Numbered from the stretch's first letter, positions 1 to 9,076 are shown. The stretch is DNA of 64,000 bases from Streptomyces echinatus (GCF_014203595.1 NZ_JACHJK010000007.1:124001-188000), one strand, 5' to 3'. Made by a program: numbers and translations. Notes: a model not told the origin generated them from the letters alone.

Positions 1-878
1 GCGACCAGCGAACTCGGCAGCCAGGGATCCCGCGACCGCCCCCCGGCCACGGTGTCCTCCACCCCCGTCCGCTCCAGGATCACGTCCAGCGAAGGCCGGC
101 CCTCCGGGTCCTTGCGCAGGCACTCCCGCACCAGGTCGGCGATCCCCTCCGGCACCCCCGTCAGATCCGGCTCCTCCTGGGCGATCCGGAACATCAGCGC
201 GTGGACGCCGCTGTGCGAGGTCCCGAACGGCAGCGCCCCGGTCGCCGCGTAGGCGAGGAGGGAGCCGAGGCAGAACACGTCGCACGCCGGCGTGATCCGG
301 TCCCCGCGCACCTGCTCGGGCGCCATGAACCCGGGCGACCCGACGAGCGACCCGGTCCGCGTGAGCCCCTCCCCGCCGGAGGTCGCCGTCTGGCGTGCCC
401 GCGCGATCCCGAAGTCGATCACGCGCGGCCCGTCGATGGTCACCAGCACGTTCGACGGTTTGAGATCCCGGTGCACGATCCCGGCCGCGTGGATGTCCTT
501 CAGCGCGTGCGCGAGCCCCGCCGCCAAAATCCGTACCGACCGCTCGGGCAGCGCCCCGTGATCGTGCCCGACGACCTGTTGCAGACTCGGCCCAGCCACA
601 TACCCGGTCGCCACCCACGGCACGGCCGCCTCGGTGTCCGCGTCCAGCACGGGCGCGGTCCAGTACCCGCCGACCCGTCGCGCGGCCTGCACCTCCTGCC
701 GGAAGCGGGCCCGGAACTCCTCCTGCTGGGCCAGCTCCTCGCGGACGAGCTTCACGGCGACGGTCCGCCCCCGGTCCGACCGGGCCAGATACACATGCCC
801 CATGCCGCCGGCGCCGAGCCGCGCGAGCAGCCGGTAGGCCCCGATGCGCTGAGGGTCCCCCGGTCCCAGCTTCTCCAT
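1..878 (-). CDS. Serine/threonine protein kinase, C-terminus beyond window
   Basis: Hanks-type kinase catalytic domain read on the minus strand from an ATG at 878; the gene runs off the left edge, so only about 292 residues are visible. The glycine loop GAGGMGHVYLA is near residues 22-32, the ATP-binding lysine is K43 (VAVK), the catalytic loop HRDLKPSN starts at 136 and DFG is 155-157. APE follows in the activation segment. All catalytic residues are present, so it should phosphorylate Ser/Thr on unknown substrates. The out-of-window part may hold a membrane segment and sensor domain, as in many actinobacterial kinases. A GGAAGG ribosome-binding site lies upstream of the start. Confidence 0.9.
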   Translation of the reverse strand, partial: MEKLGPGDPQRIGAYRLLARLGAGGMGHVYLARSDRGRTVAVKLVREELAQQEEFRARFRQEVQAARRVGGYWTAPVLDADTEAAVPWVATGYVAGPSLQQVVGHDHGALPERSVRILAAGLAHALKDIHAAGIVHRDLKPSNVLVTIDGPRVIDFGIARARQTATSGGEGLTRTGSLVGSPGFMAPEQVRGDRITPACDVFCLGSLLAYAATGALPFGTSHSGVHALMFRIAQEEPDLTGVPEGIADLVRECLRKDPEGRPSLDVILERTGVEDTVAGGRSRDPWLPSSLV

Positions 879-1110
879 CCCCGTGCCGCCTTCCGCCCCC
901 ATAGTTCCGCGACGATCGAGGATAGTGGGCTGGTACGACCACCGCCCCGGGGCCGTGGTCTACGGTTCCGTAACAGGCCGGCCCGGGCCGCCGGCGCTGC
1001 CGCACGACCGGGCCCCGCCGCCCGCGTCGACAACCTGTCGCGGTTTACCCCCGTCCAGGGAACAAGACGCCGATGTCGCTTCCGCATCGCGGACATTTAC
1101 CCTCACCGGC

Positions 1111-2466
1111 ATGACCCCTCAGCCCAGCCCCGAAGCCGGCGCCGCAGTGAAGGCCGCGGACCGTGCGCACGTGTTCCACTCCTGGTCCGCCCAGGACCTC
1201 ATCGACCCGCTCGCCGTCGCCGGCGCCGAGGGGTCGTACTTCTGGGACTACGACGGCACGCGGTACCTGGACTTCACCAGCGGGCTCGTCTACACGAACA
1301 TCGGCTACCAGCACCCCAAGGTCGTCGCGGCGATCCAGGAGCAGGCCGCGAGGATGACGACCTTCGCGCCCGCCTTCGCCATCGAGGCGCGCTCGGAGGC
1401 GGCCCGGCTGATCGCCGAGCGGACCCCCGGCGACCTGAACAAGATCTTCTTCACCAACGGCGGCGCGGACGCCGTCGAGCACGCGGTGCGCATGGCCCGG
1501 CTGCACACGGGCCGCCCGAAGGTACTCTCGGCCTACCGCTCGTACCACGGCGGCACCCAGCAGGCGATCAACCTCACCGGCGACCCGCGCCGCTGGGCCT
1601 CCGACGGCGCCGCCGCCGGTGTCGTCCACTTCTGGGCGCCGTTCCTCTACCGTTCCCGCTTCTACGCCGAGACCGAGGAGCAGGAGTGTGCCCGGGCGCT
1701 GGAGCACCTGGAGACGACGATCGCCTTCGAGGGTCCGGCGACGATCGCCGCGATCGTCCTGGAGACCGTCCCCGGCACCGCCGGGATCATGGTCCCGCCG
1801 CCCGGCTATCTGGCCGGCGTCCGTGAGCTGTGCGACAAGTACGGCATCGTCTTCGTCCTGGACGAGGTCATGGCCGGGTTCGGCCGGACCGGCGAGTGGT
1901 TCGCGGCCGATCTGTCCGGTGTGATCCCCGACCTGATGACCTTCGCCAAGGGCGTGAACTCGGGCTACGTCCCGCTCGGCGGCGTCGCCGTCTCGGGCGA
2001 GATCGCGGAGACCTTCGGCAAGCGGCCGTACCCCGGCGGGCTCACCTACTCCGGCCACCCTCTGGCCTGCGCCGCCGCCGTCGCCACGATCAACGTGATG
2101 GCGCAGGAGGGCGTCGTCGAGAACGCCAGGCGGCTCGGCGAGAGCGTCGTCGGCCCGGCCCTCGCCGAGCTGGCCGCGCGGCACCCGAGCATCGGCGAGG
2201 TGCGCGGTGTCGGCATGTTCTGGGCGCTGGAACTGGTGCGGAACCGGGAGACCCGCGAGCCGCTGGTGCCGTACAACGCGACCGGCGAGGCGAACGCCCC
2301 GATGGCCGCGTTCGCGGCGGCCGCCAAGAAGCACGGCGTGTGGCCCTTCGTGAACATGAACCGCACGCACGTCGTCCCGCCGTGCAACGTGTCCGAGGCC
2401 GAGCTGAAGGAGGGCCTGGCAGCGCTCGACGCCGCGCTGACCGTGGCGGACGAGTACACCGTGTGA
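1111..2466 (+). CDS. Class-III PLP-dependent aminotransferase
   Basis: A 451-residue fold-type I, class-III aminotransferase, probably transferring the omega-amino group of an amine or omega-amino acid to pyruvate or 2-oxoglutarate. LDEV supplies the pyridine-nitrogen aspartate (D251) and TFAKGVNSG the PLP lysine (K280); the cofactor-site segment NGGADAVEHAVRMAR is also visible. Overall it resembles taurine/beta-alanine:pyruvate transaminase relatives, but the substrate cannot be fixed from sequence. The ATG at 1111 begins the conserved part; the frame stays open further upstream without family similarity. The next gene on the same strand is a GntR regulator, suggesting a small catabolic unit. 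Confidence 0.88.
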   Translation: MTPQPSPEAGAAVKAADRAHVFHSWSAQDLIDPLAVAGAEGSYFWDYDGTRYLDFTSGLVYTNIGYQHPKVVAAIQEQAARMTTFAPAFAIEARSEAARLIAERTPGDLNKIFFTNGGADAVEHAVRMARLHTGRPKVLSAYRSYHGGTQQAINLTGDPRRWASDGAAAGVVHFWAPFLYRSRFYAETEEQECARALEHLETTIAFEGPATIAAIVLETVPGTAGIMVPPPGYLAGVRELCDKYGIVFVLDEVMAGFGRTGEWFAADLSGVIPDLMTFAKGVNSGYVPLGGVAVSGEIAETFGKRPYPGGLTYSGHPLACAAAVATINVMAQEGVVENARRLGESVVGPALAELAARHPSIGEVRGVGMFWALELVRNRETREPLVPYNATGEANAPMAAFAAAAKKHGVWPFVNMNRTHVVPPCNVSEAELKEGLAALDAALTVADEYTV

Positions 2467-2621
2467 CGACCGCCGCACGGCGTCACCGAGGGTGCCGGGG
2501 CCGAGCCTGCCGCCGGGCCCGTCCGAACGCGTAAGGTGACGTGCTCGTAAGCAAGAGGGCCCGCGGGAATCGCGAGTCCGTACGAGTACGTCCCCCGGAC
2601 GTGTGAGGAGAGGCACGGACC

Positions 2622-3317
2622 ATGCCCGGCAACGGCACCGTGACGCGCAGCACCCTGCGCCAGCAGATCGCGGACGCGCTCCGTGACGAGGTGCTGGCGG
2701 GACGGCTGCGCCCGGGCCGGGCGTTCACCGTCAAGGAGATCGCCGACCAGTACGGCGTCTCCGCCACCCCTGTCCGCGAGGCGCTGGTCGACCTGTCCGC
2801 GCAGGGCATCCTGGAGGCCGACCAGCACCGCGGCTTCCGGGTGCCCGAGTACTCGGTCACCGACTACCGGAACATGATCGAGGCCCGCAGTCTGGTCACC
2901 GACGGCATGTTCCAGGCCCTCACCTCCGGCCACCCCGCCTTCCGGACCTCGCCGGAGGACCCGCGCACGGCCGCGGCCCTGGCCACCGTGCGCCGCCGCG
3001 GCGAGGAGGCCCAGCGGGCCGCGGCCGCCGGCGACCTCACCATCCTGATCGGCTACGACCTCCGGTTCTGGCGCGAGCTGAGCGCCCTGTTCGGCAACCC
3101 CTACCTCGGCGACTTCCTGCACCGCCTGCGCGTGCAGTCCTGGGTCTGCGCCGTGCAGTACCTGCTGCGCCTGCCCGACCTGCGCGGCCGGCTCTGGGCC
3201 GGGCACACCGAGCTGGTCGACGCGCTGGCCCGGCGCGAGGCCGAGGCCGCCCGCGCGATCATCGCCACCGCCAACGCCCACTCGCTGGCGCTGCTGGAAC
3301 ACCTGTCGGGCGGGTAG
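2622..3317 (+). CDS. GntR-family transcriptional regulator (FCD type)
   Basis: A 231-residue regulator with an N-terminal winged helix-turn-helix (about residues 8-70; VKEIADQYGVSATPVREAL is the recognition region) and an all-helical FCD ligand-binding domain in the remainder. FCD domains bind small carboxylates, often through metal. A purine-rich GAGGAG lies upstream of the ATG at 2622. It lies 155 bp after the aminotransferase on the same strand and may regulate it; that link is inferred from proximity only. Confidence 0.88.
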   Translation: MPGNGTVTRSTLRQQIADALRDEVLAGRLRPGRAFTVKEIADQYGVSATPVREALVDLSAQGILEADQHRGFRVPEYSVTDYRNMIEARSLVTDGMFQALTSGHPAFRTSPEDPRTAAALATVRRRGEEAQRAAAAGDLTILIGYDLRFWRELSALFGNPYLGDFLHRLRVQSWVCAVQYLLRLPDLRGRLWAGHTELVDALARREAEAARAIIATANAHSLALLEHLSGG

Positions 3318-3429
3318 ACGACCGATACGGCCCGTACGGGGGAGCCGTCCCGAGGCCGCACCGACTACCCTGCCCTGACCGACCGCTGCCGTGCGTGACC
3401 ACGCGCCTGCCGATGCGAGGAGCCCTCTT

Positions 3430-4080
3430 TTGGCCTGTGACCTGTGGCTGGTACCGCTCGTGGACGTGTTGTGCCACACCCCGGACAACCCCTTCGCCGA
3501 GGAACTCGCGCAGTACAACAAGGCGCTGGCCGAGGCCGGCCTGCCGCCGGTGCCGGTGTACCAGTACATGCCGGGCCTGTCCGGTGACGTCGCCCCGGTC
3601 GCCGGCTTCGACTACGACGCCCTGCACTTCCTGCGCCGGGCGTACCTGCTCCAGGTCTGCGGGCTGCCGGTGACCCCGGTGGACGAACTGGGCGGCGACT
3701 ACGAGCAGTTGCTGGAGATGTTCGAGTCCACGGCCCAGCAGTCCCACCTGGTCTGGCACTACGACCACGCGGGCGCGTACGTCCCGGTGGACTTCCCGCA
3801 CCCGCTGTCGAACGACGAACTCCTCGCGGGCGGCGGCCCGTTGGGCTCAGCGCAGACGCTGCTCCGGGAACTGCAGTACGTCGCCCCGGCCATCGGCATC
3901 GACCCGGCGAACCCGCCGGCGGCCCCGGCCGCTCCGACGGCCCCCACCGAACTGGAGGAGCCGGCCGTCCCGGCGCCGTACGACCCCAGCCCCTTCGCCC
4001 GCGAACGCCACGTGTGGCTCGGCCTGCACGCGGCGGCGACGCGGTCCCTGGCCCAGGGCTCGATGATCGTGTTCAGCTGA
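3430..4080 (+). CDS. Conserved hypothetical protein
   Basis: No family recognised. The TTG at 3430 is preferred because GAGGAG sits at 3417-3422, seven bases before it; a GTG at 3391 in the same frame would add 13 residues without a good ribosome-binding site. The protein (216 residues) begins ACDLWLVPLVDVL, has a compact aromatic/acidic body (YNKALAEAGLPPVPVY, FESTAQQSHLVWHYD), then an Ala/Pro-rich linker near 165-190 and a short conserved-looking tail. There is no signal peptide or membrane span, so it is probably cytosolic. Third-position GC bias is normal for the genome. Confidence 0.75.
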   Translation: MACDLWLVPLVDVLCHTPDNPFAEELAQYNKALAEAGLPPVPVYQYMPGLSGDVAPVAGFDYDALHFLRRAYLLQVCGLPVTPVDELGGDYEQLLEMFESTAQQSHLVWHYDHAGAYVPVDFPHPLSNDELLAGGGPLGSAQTLLRELQYVAPAIGIDPANPPAAPAAPTAPTELEEPAVPAPYDPSPFARERHVWLGLHAAATRSLAQGSMIVFS

Positions 4081-4099
4081 GCTGCGGCCCCGCCCCCCG

Positions 4100-4161
4100 C
4101 CACCCCCGCGCGCGGCAGGGCCTGCGGGGACGCCTGCCGGTCACCTCTGCCGCGGGGGTGG
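4100..4161. terminator. Imperfect hairpin between convergent genes
   Basis: Inverted arms at 4100-4118 (CCACCCCCGCGCGCGGCAG) and 4147-4161 (CTGCCGCGGGGGTGG) pair with a two-base bulge. It lies between the convergent genes ending at 4080 and 4212 and may serve both. There is no U-tract, as is usual in Streptomyces. Confidence 0.4.
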
Positions 4162-4211
4162 GCCGCTCTCGTCGCCCACGCGGTTCCCGGCGACCGACAG
4201 GCAGGGTGACG

Positions 4212-4976
4212 TCAGGTGCAGGCGTCCGCCGGCTCCCCGGCCGTCTCCGGCGTGCCCGGCTGCGTCTCGCCCAGCTTCGCGGCGAGGTCCTCGGCGTTCC
4301 GGCCGACGAGTTCGTCACGGAGGCCGAAGTTCGGGTCGGCCGAGGGCAGGGCCGATTCCTCGGCGGCGGGTGCCGTCCGCGTCCGGCCCTCGAACTCGCC
4401 CTGTCCGAGGACGCCCTGATCGTAGGGGATGGTGGATTCGTCGCCGAGTCCGCGCCATTGGCCCGGGACCGGGTCGTCCCCGGGCGGACACTGCGGCGCC
4501 TGCCACTGCAGGGCCATGACGTAGCTGTGCCCGGGCTCGATGCGCGGCTCGTGTGCGCCGGACATCTCGATCCGCTCGCCGTCCTCGTCCTGGTGCCAGC
4601 CGAAGGCGTTCCAGTCGAACGCCGCCGGCGGCTCGTGGGCCGGCTTCTCCTTGGACCAGAGGATCTTGTCGACGCGCAGCCTGACTTTGCGCATGACCGG
4701 GCCCGAGTCGCCCACGGGGTTGTCGGGGTCGTCGGCGTCCGGCTCGATCGCCGAGTCGTCCAGGGCCGTGACGACCACCGCGTAGTCCGCGTACGTCACC
4801 CAGTCCCGGGCGGTCCGGGACGGGTGACGGTCGTTGCCCTCCGCGAGGATGACCCCCTTGTCCTGCGCGTGCGTGTCCCCGGCGGGGCGGCTGTGCGCCA
4901 CGGCGGCCAGGGCGCACACGCTCACGGCGAGTGCGGCTCCCGCACCGATCGCCGCCGTACGTGTTCTTCTGCTCAT
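4212..4976 (-). CDS. Secreted hypothetical protein
   Basis: A 254-residue protein with an N-terminal signal sequence (MSRRTRTAAIGAGAALAVSV, cleavage probably after a later Ala-containing site near residue 28). The mature part has a DWVTYADYAVVV segment followed by a beta-rich core with an acidic insert (DADDPDNP), and ends in a single cysteine (DACT). It starts 11 bp after the metalloprotease gene on the same strand, so the two are probably cotranscribed. Its layout (WV..A..VVV, then a beta core and an EPGHSYVMAL segment) loosely resembles the lipoprotein ending at 5742, suggesting distant paralogy. Function unknown. Confidence 0.75.
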   Translation of the reverse strand: MSRRTRTAAIGAGAALAVSVCALAAVAHSRPAGDTHAQDKGVILAEGNDRHPSRTARDWVTYADYAVVVTALDDSAIEPDADDPDNPVGDSGPVMRKVRLRVDKILWSKEKPAHEPPAAFDWNAFGWHQDEDGERIEMSGAHEPRIEPGHSYVMALQWQAPQCPPGDDPVPGQWRGLGDESTIPYDQGVLGQGEFEGRTRTAPAAEESALPSADPNFGLRDELVGRNAEDLAAKLGETQPGTPETAGEPADACT

Positions 4977-4987
4977 CCGGGCCCCCG

Positions 4988-5689
4988 TCAGTACACGCTG
5001 TTGATGTTGCGCCGGTTGTTGTCGCCGAGCCCTTCCGAGCCGACGTTCTTCTTCATGCAGCCCAGACGGGAGTCCTGCATCCCCACCACGGGAGAGGCGT
5101 CCTCGCCGTGCACGAAGCCGACGGCGTGCCCGGTCTCGTGGCAGACCAGGCCGGAGGACCAGTGGCCCGGCTCGATCTTCACGTACTGCTGGTCGCACTT
5201 GTACATGCCCGGGGCGGCGTTCTCGCAGTAGGTGTAGCCGTTGTCGCTGCCGGAGACCGTCCCCTCGCTGTAGTAGATGTCCGTCTCGGAGTCGCCCGAC
5301 CAGGATGGGGTCGAGTCGTAGCTGACGGAGAAGTCGGTGGAGCCGTACTCGTGGGAGAGCACGGACCGGACGGTGGCCTTGTCGTCGGACTCCAGCGCGT
5401 TGCTGCCGCCGGAGTCCATGTAGTAGGTGAGCTGCGCGTTGTCGGTCTGGCAGAGGATGCCCTTACGGCAGGGCGTGTCGTAGTGGCTGGTCGGGATGAT
5501 GTTGTCAATGGTCCGCGCCGCTTCGACGTCGGAGCCGTCCGTGGGGACGTCGTCCGCGGGGCTGGGCTGGGCCGTGGCGAGCAGGGCCCCGAAGGCGAGG
5601 GCGATCACGCCGGCTGCCCGGCCGGCGTGGCGCAGTGAGGCACGCGTCAAGGTTCCCCCGTGTTTGAAAGTTGCCAGGTGCATGTCCAT
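4988..5689 (-). CDS. Secreted metzincin-like zinc metalloprotease
   Basis: A predicted exported protease. The zinc site HETGHAVGFVHG is a full metzincin HExxHxxGxxH motif, followed by a plausible Met-turn segment VVGMQDS. The N-terminus carries a signal peptide (RHAGRAAGVIALAFGALLA, cleavage near AQPSPA-DD). Several cysteine pairs suit an extracellular enzyme. The family is reminiscent of snapalysin-like small Streptomyces proteases, but the assignment rests on the motif. Start choice is uncertain: the ATG at 5689 has no clear ribosome-binding site, while a TTG at 5650 follows GGGGGA and would give a tidier signal peptide. Flanked by two more exported-protein genes on the same strand. Confidence 0.78.
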   Translation of the reverse strand: MDMHLATFKHGGTLTRASLRHAGRAAGVIALAFGALLATAQPSPADDVPTDGSDVEAARTIDNIIPTSHYDTPCRKGILCQTDNAQLTYYMDSGGSNALESDDKATVRSVLSHEYGSTDFSVSYDSTPSWSGDSETDIYYSEGTVSGSDNGYTYCENAAPGMYKCDQQYVKIEPGHWSSGLVCHETGHAVGFVHGEDASPVVGMQDSRLGCMKKNVGSEGLGDNNRRNINSVY

Positions 5690-5741
5690 TGCGCACCACA
5701 GGGGCCACTTACGCAACACACATTCACATGCGGAACAGGTA

Positions 5742-6191
5742 TCAACTCTTCCACGGCGAAGGGCAGTTGACCTTTCCCGCCGCGTGCAGCGCCTTCTTGA
5801 TCCGGTCCCGCTCGAGCCGCAGCCCCTCGCCCCTGAAGACACCGGGCTCCACGCCGTCGCGTTCGGGTACGGCGATAAGCAGGTGCTGCCCGGCCTTTAC
5901 GGCGCGCCGGGCGTCCGTCGCACCCGGGTCGACGACGTCGAGGGTGACCCGGCGCTGCCCCCGGGCCGGTTTCAGCCACTGGGTGGCATCGAGCGTCACC
6001 GAAATGCGCCCCTTGCGTCCCGGGGAGGCGGCCACCGACGCCACGTCGCCGACGACCATCGTCGTCGAGCAGGCGACCCACTCGGGGGCGGACTGGCCAC
6101 GGTCCCCCCGGGCCGGTCCGCCGCCGCCACAGGCGACGAGGGCCGACGCCGCTACGGCCATTCCCACGGCTGCGCTTCTGATACGGGTCAC
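5742..6191 (-). CDS. Putative lipoprotein
   Basis: GTG start at 6191 with a GGGAGGAG ribosome-binding site about 9 bases before it; 149 residues. The N-terminus TRIRSAAVGMAVAASALVAC ends in a lipobox (LVAC), so the mature protein should be lipid-anchored at the outer face of the membrane. A glycine run follows, then a beta-rich domain (EWVACSTTMVVGDV, GRISVTLDATQWLKPA, GQHLLIAVP). It leads a three-gene run of exported proteins with the metalloprotease and the 4212-4976 gene. Function unknown; a partner or inhibitor of the protease is conceivable but unproven. Confidence 0.72.
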   Translation of the reverse strand: MTRIRSAAVGMAVAASALVACGGGGPARGDRGQSAPEWVACSTTMVVGDVASVAASPGRKGRISVTLDATQWLKPARGQRRVTLDVVDPGATDARRAVKAGQHLLIAVPERDGVEPGVFRGEGLRLERDRIKKALHAAGKVNCPSPWKS

Positions 6192-6317
6192 CGGAACGCT
6201 CTCCTCCCTGGTCCTGCGGCACAGCGCGCACCGCACCACTCCGACGCAGCAGGCCGGTCGAACGTTCAGTCGTCCTGCGGCGGTCGCCCGGGAGGGCGGT
6301 TCGGTCAGCCGGCCGCC

Positions 6318-6560
6318 CTACGGGCGCAGGCCGGGGACCCGGCCGATGAGTCTGATCTCCGGGGGCCACAGCACCCCGCTCGCCAGGAGCAGGGCGGGGC
6401 CGAGGTGCACGGGGCACACGAGCAGCGGCGGCTTGTTGTGCCGGACGACCTCGAAGACCGCCGGGTCGGAGCAGTCCGTGCCGCCGGCCTGGTGGCCCTC
6501 ACCGCCGTACGGCCCCCGGCACAGCGCGCTCCGGTGGACGCCCATACGTCCATTGTCCAC
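6318..6560 (-). CDS. Small hypothetical protein downstream-strand of purA neighbourhood
   Basis: An open frame of 80 codons from a GTG at 6560, or 75 from the ATG at 6545. Composition is protein-like rather than the Arg/Pro/Ala-rich pattern of shadow frames (for example FEVVRHNKPPLLVCPVHLGP and a C-terminal WPPEIRLIGRVPG). Three cysteines are present (C14, C30, C49). No domain recognised and no signal peptide. The ribosome-binding site is weak, so existence is only moderately supported. Confidence 0.5.
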   Translation of the reverse strand: MDNGRMGVHRSALCRGPYGGEGHQAGGTDCSDPAVFEVVRHNKPPLLVCPVHLGPALLLASGVLWPPEIRLIGRVPGLRP

Positions 6561-6575
6561 CGGGCACGACGACGG

Positions 6576-6617
6576 ACCGCCCGCCGTCGCGCCCGGGGAG
6601 GGCGGACGGCGGGCGGT
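6576..6617 (-). terminator. Hairpin downstream of purA
   Basis: A perfect 13-bp stem, ACCGCCCGCCGTC (6576-6588) with GACGGCGGGCGGT (6605-6617), lies 13 bp beyond the purA stop in the direction of transcription. It is a good intrinsic-type terminator without a U-tract. Confidence 0.6.
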
Positions 6618-6629
6618 GCCGCGGGGTGC

Positions 6630-7913
6630 CTACAGGAACGAGTTGATCTCGATCGTCTCGTCCCGGCCCGGGCCCACGCCGATCGCGGAGATCGGGGCGC
6701 CGGACATCTCCTCCAGCGCCTTCACGTAGTTCTGGGCGTTCTTCGGCAGGTCGGAGAAGGACTTCGCCTTGCTGATGTCCTCGGACCAGCCGGGCAGCGT
6801 CTCGTAGACCGGCTTCGCGTGGTGGAAGTCGGTCTGGGAGTACGGGAGCTCCTCGACGCGCTTGCCGTCGATCTCGTAGGCCACACAGACCGGGATCTGC
6901 TCCCAGCCGGTCAGCACGTCCAGCTTGGTGAGGAAGAAGTCGGTCAGGCCGTTCACACGGGTCGCGTAGCGGGCGATGACGGCGTCGAACCAGCCGCAGC
7001 GGCGGTCACGGCCCGTGGTCACGCCCCGCTCGCCGCCGATGCGGCGCAGCGCCTCGCCGTCCTCGTCGAACAGCTCGGTCGGGAACGGACCGGCGCCGAC
7101 GCGGGTCGTGTAGGCCTTGAGGATGCCGATGACACGGCTGATCTTCGTCGGGCCCACGCCGGCGCCGGTGCACGCGCCGCCCGCGGTCGGGTTCGAGGAG
7201 GTCACGAAGGGGTACGTGCCGTGGTCGATGTCCAGCAGCGTGCCCTGGCCGCCCTCGAAGAGCACGACCTTGTCGTCCTCCAGGGCCTGGTTGAGGATCA
7301 GGACCGTGTCGGCGACGTACGGCTTGATCTGCTCGGCGTAGCCCAGCAGCTCCTCGACCACCTGGTCGGCGGTGATGGCCCGCCGGTTGTAGAGCTTGGT
7401 GAGGACCTGGTTCTTGACGTCGAGGGCCGCCTCCACCTTCTGGTGCAGGATCGACTCGTCGTACAGGTCCTGGACCCGGATGCCGACGCGGTTGATCTTG
7501 TCCGCGTAGGTCGGGCCGATGCCGCGGCCGGTCGTACCGATCTTGCGCTTGCCGAGGAAGCGTTCCGTCACCTTGTCGACGGTCACGTTGTACGGCGTGA
7601 TGATGTGCGCGTTTCCGCTGATCAGGAGCTTGGACGTGTCGACGCCACGCTCGTTCAGACCGCTCAGCTCGGAGAGCAGGACCGACGGGTCGACGACGAC
7701 GCCGTTACCGATGACCGGCGTACAGCCGGGGGACAGGATTCCGGAAGGGAGAAGGTGCAGGGCGTACTTCTGATCGCCGACGACCACCGTGTGGCCGGCG
7801 TTGTTACCGCCCTGGTAACGCACCACATAGTCGACGGAGCCGCCGAGCAGGTCCGTCGCCTTTCCCTTGCCTTCGTCACCCCACTGAGCACCGAGCAGCA
7901 CAAGTGCGGGCAC
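6630..7913 (-). CDS. purA: Adenylosuccinate synthetase
   Basis: A full-length (427-residue) cytosolic enzyme that joins IMP and aspartate using GTP, the first committed step to AMP. The N-terminal phosphate loop GAQWGDEGKGK, the NNAGHTVVV segment, the IMP-binding TTGRGIGP region and the C-terminal GVGPGRDETI guanine-binding segment are all present. The neighbour on the opposite strand is a diacylglycerol-kinase-like gene; the roughly 200-bp divergent spacer contains a strong hairpin (8041-8068). Confidence 0.97.
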   Translation of the reverse strand: MPALVLLGAQWGDEGKGKATDLLGGSVDYVVRYQGGNNAGHTVVVGDQKYALHLLPSGILSPGCTPVIGNGVVVDPSVLLSELSGLNERGVDTSKLLISGNAHIITPYNVTVDKVTERFLGKRKIGTTGRGIGPTYADKINRVGIRVQDLYDESILHQKVEAALDVKNQVLTKLYNRRAITADQVVEELLGYAEQIKPYVADTVLILNQALEDDKVVLFEGGQGTLLDIDHGTYPFVTSSNPTAGGACTGAGVGPTKISRVIGILKAYTTRVGAGPFPTELFDEDGEALRRIGGERGVTTGRDRRCGWFDAVIARYATRVNGLTDFFLTKLDVLTGWEQIPVCVAYEIDGKRVEELPYSQTDFHHAKPVYETLPGWSEDISKAKSFSDLPKNAQNYVKALEEMSGAPISAIGVGPGRDETIEINSFL

Positions 7914-8040
7914 GCGCGTACACCCCTTCCGGGCGGGGCATGTCCAAGGTCGGGGGCGTGGGCGTAAGGTTCACCGCCGCGTACCACCGCGACCGCCTTT
8001 GGTCGCACAACCGTCGGACCGGATGCCCCGGAATAGACGA

Positions 8041-8068
8041 AGCCCCTGGCGCAATAGCGCAAGGGGCT
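8041..8068. promoter_or_regulatory. Hairpin in the purA/DAGK-like divergent spacer
   Basis: AGCCCCTGGCGC and GCGCAAGGGGCT pair over 12 positions with one mismatch around an AATA loop. It lies 128 bp upstream of the purA start and 43 bp upstream of the 8111 start, so it cannot be a normal 3' terminator for either gene. A leader attenuator or a protein site is possible; I cannot decide. Confidence 0.45.
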
Positions 8069-8110
8069 CTTGCACAAAGATGCTACCCGAGGAAGCGAGG
8101 CAGGACCGAG

Positions 8111-8950
8111 GTGGCGACTTTCGCGACGTCCGATCAGCTGCTGGTGATCATCGATCCGGCGGCACGGCAGACGGACGGAGAGTCCGTACGAATCGCGAAA
8201 GACGTGCTCAGCGCGGGTGCGGCGGCCAAGCTGTGCCTCCCTGAGGGACCGGAGGAATTCGCCCGCGCATTGGACCGCAGGGGGTCCCGGCGGCCGGTCG
8301 TGATCGGTGACGGCCGGGCCCTGGTCCGCGCCGTCACCCTGCTGCACCGGCAGCGGGAGCTGGCCGGGTGCGCGCTGTCGGTGGTGCCGGTGGGGGACAC
8401 CGCGCTCGCGGAGTCGCTCGGGGTGCCCGGCGGGGCGGTGGCGGCGGCGCGGGCGGTCCTGGACGGTGCCGAGCGGCGCCTGGACCTGCTGGTCGACGAC
8501 AGCGACGGGGTGGTGCTGGGGGCGCTGGGCATTCCACCGGCGCCGGGGCGTGCGGTCGCCGCCCGGCCCGTGCCGATCGCCTCGGGCCGGCCCTGGTACC
8601 GCTCCCTGGTCCGCACCCTGGCCTCCCGTCCCGCCCGGCTGCCCGCCGTGCCCTCCCCGTGCGCGGCCCGGCTGCGGGTGGAGGTCGACGGGCGGACGGT
8701 GGTCGATCTGGACCAGCCGGTGGTGACGGTGTCGGTGACGCCGGGCACGGACGGGGTGGCCTCGGTGGAGGTACGGCCGCTGTCGGTGGGCGCGGAGGCG
8801 ACCCCGCTGCTGGCCTCCGGCCGCTCGGTGACGGTCACCGGGGCGGACTTCCGCTACCGGGCGGACGCGGCGGTCTCCGGCCCGGTGCGCAGACGGACCT
8901 GGCGGGTGGCGGAGGGGGCCTGGGGGCTCGTCCTGCCCGCCGGCCGATGA
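8111..8950 (+). CDS. Diacylglycerol-kinase-like lipid kinase domain protein
   Basis: A 279-residue protein starting at GTG 8111 (AGGA at 8102-8105). The N-terminal half resembles the DAGK catalytic fold: a first beta strand LLVIIDPAAR, a helix, and VVIGDGRALVRAVTLL at the position of the usual GGDGT nucleotide loop. The C-terminal half is beta-rich (RLRVEVDGRTVVDLD). The canonical GGDGT is altered to IGDGR, so activity and substrate are uncertain. Divergent from purA. Confidence 0.65.
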   Translation: MATFATSDQLLVIIDPAARQTDGESVRIAKDVLSAGAAAKLCLPEGPEEFARALDRRGSRRPVVIGDGRALVRAVTLLHRQRELAGCALSVVPVGDTALAESLGVPGGAVAAARAVLDGAERRLDLLVDDSDGVVLGALGIPPAPGRAVAARPVPIASGRPWYRSLVRTLASRPARLPAVPSPCAARLRVEVDGRTVVDLDQPVVTVSVTPGTDGVASVEVRPLSVGAEATPLLASGRSVTVTGADFRYRADAAVSGPVRRRTWRVAEGAWGLVLPAGR

Positions 8951-9076
8951 CCCGCACATCCCGCCTAAAGGTCTGGTGACAAATATTTAACCTGGCCGAC
9001 CCCTTCCCGAGGGCACCCTTCGTCCACCATCCTGCTCCATCAGTACGTATGGACGGGACACGGAGGGGGCCACCCC

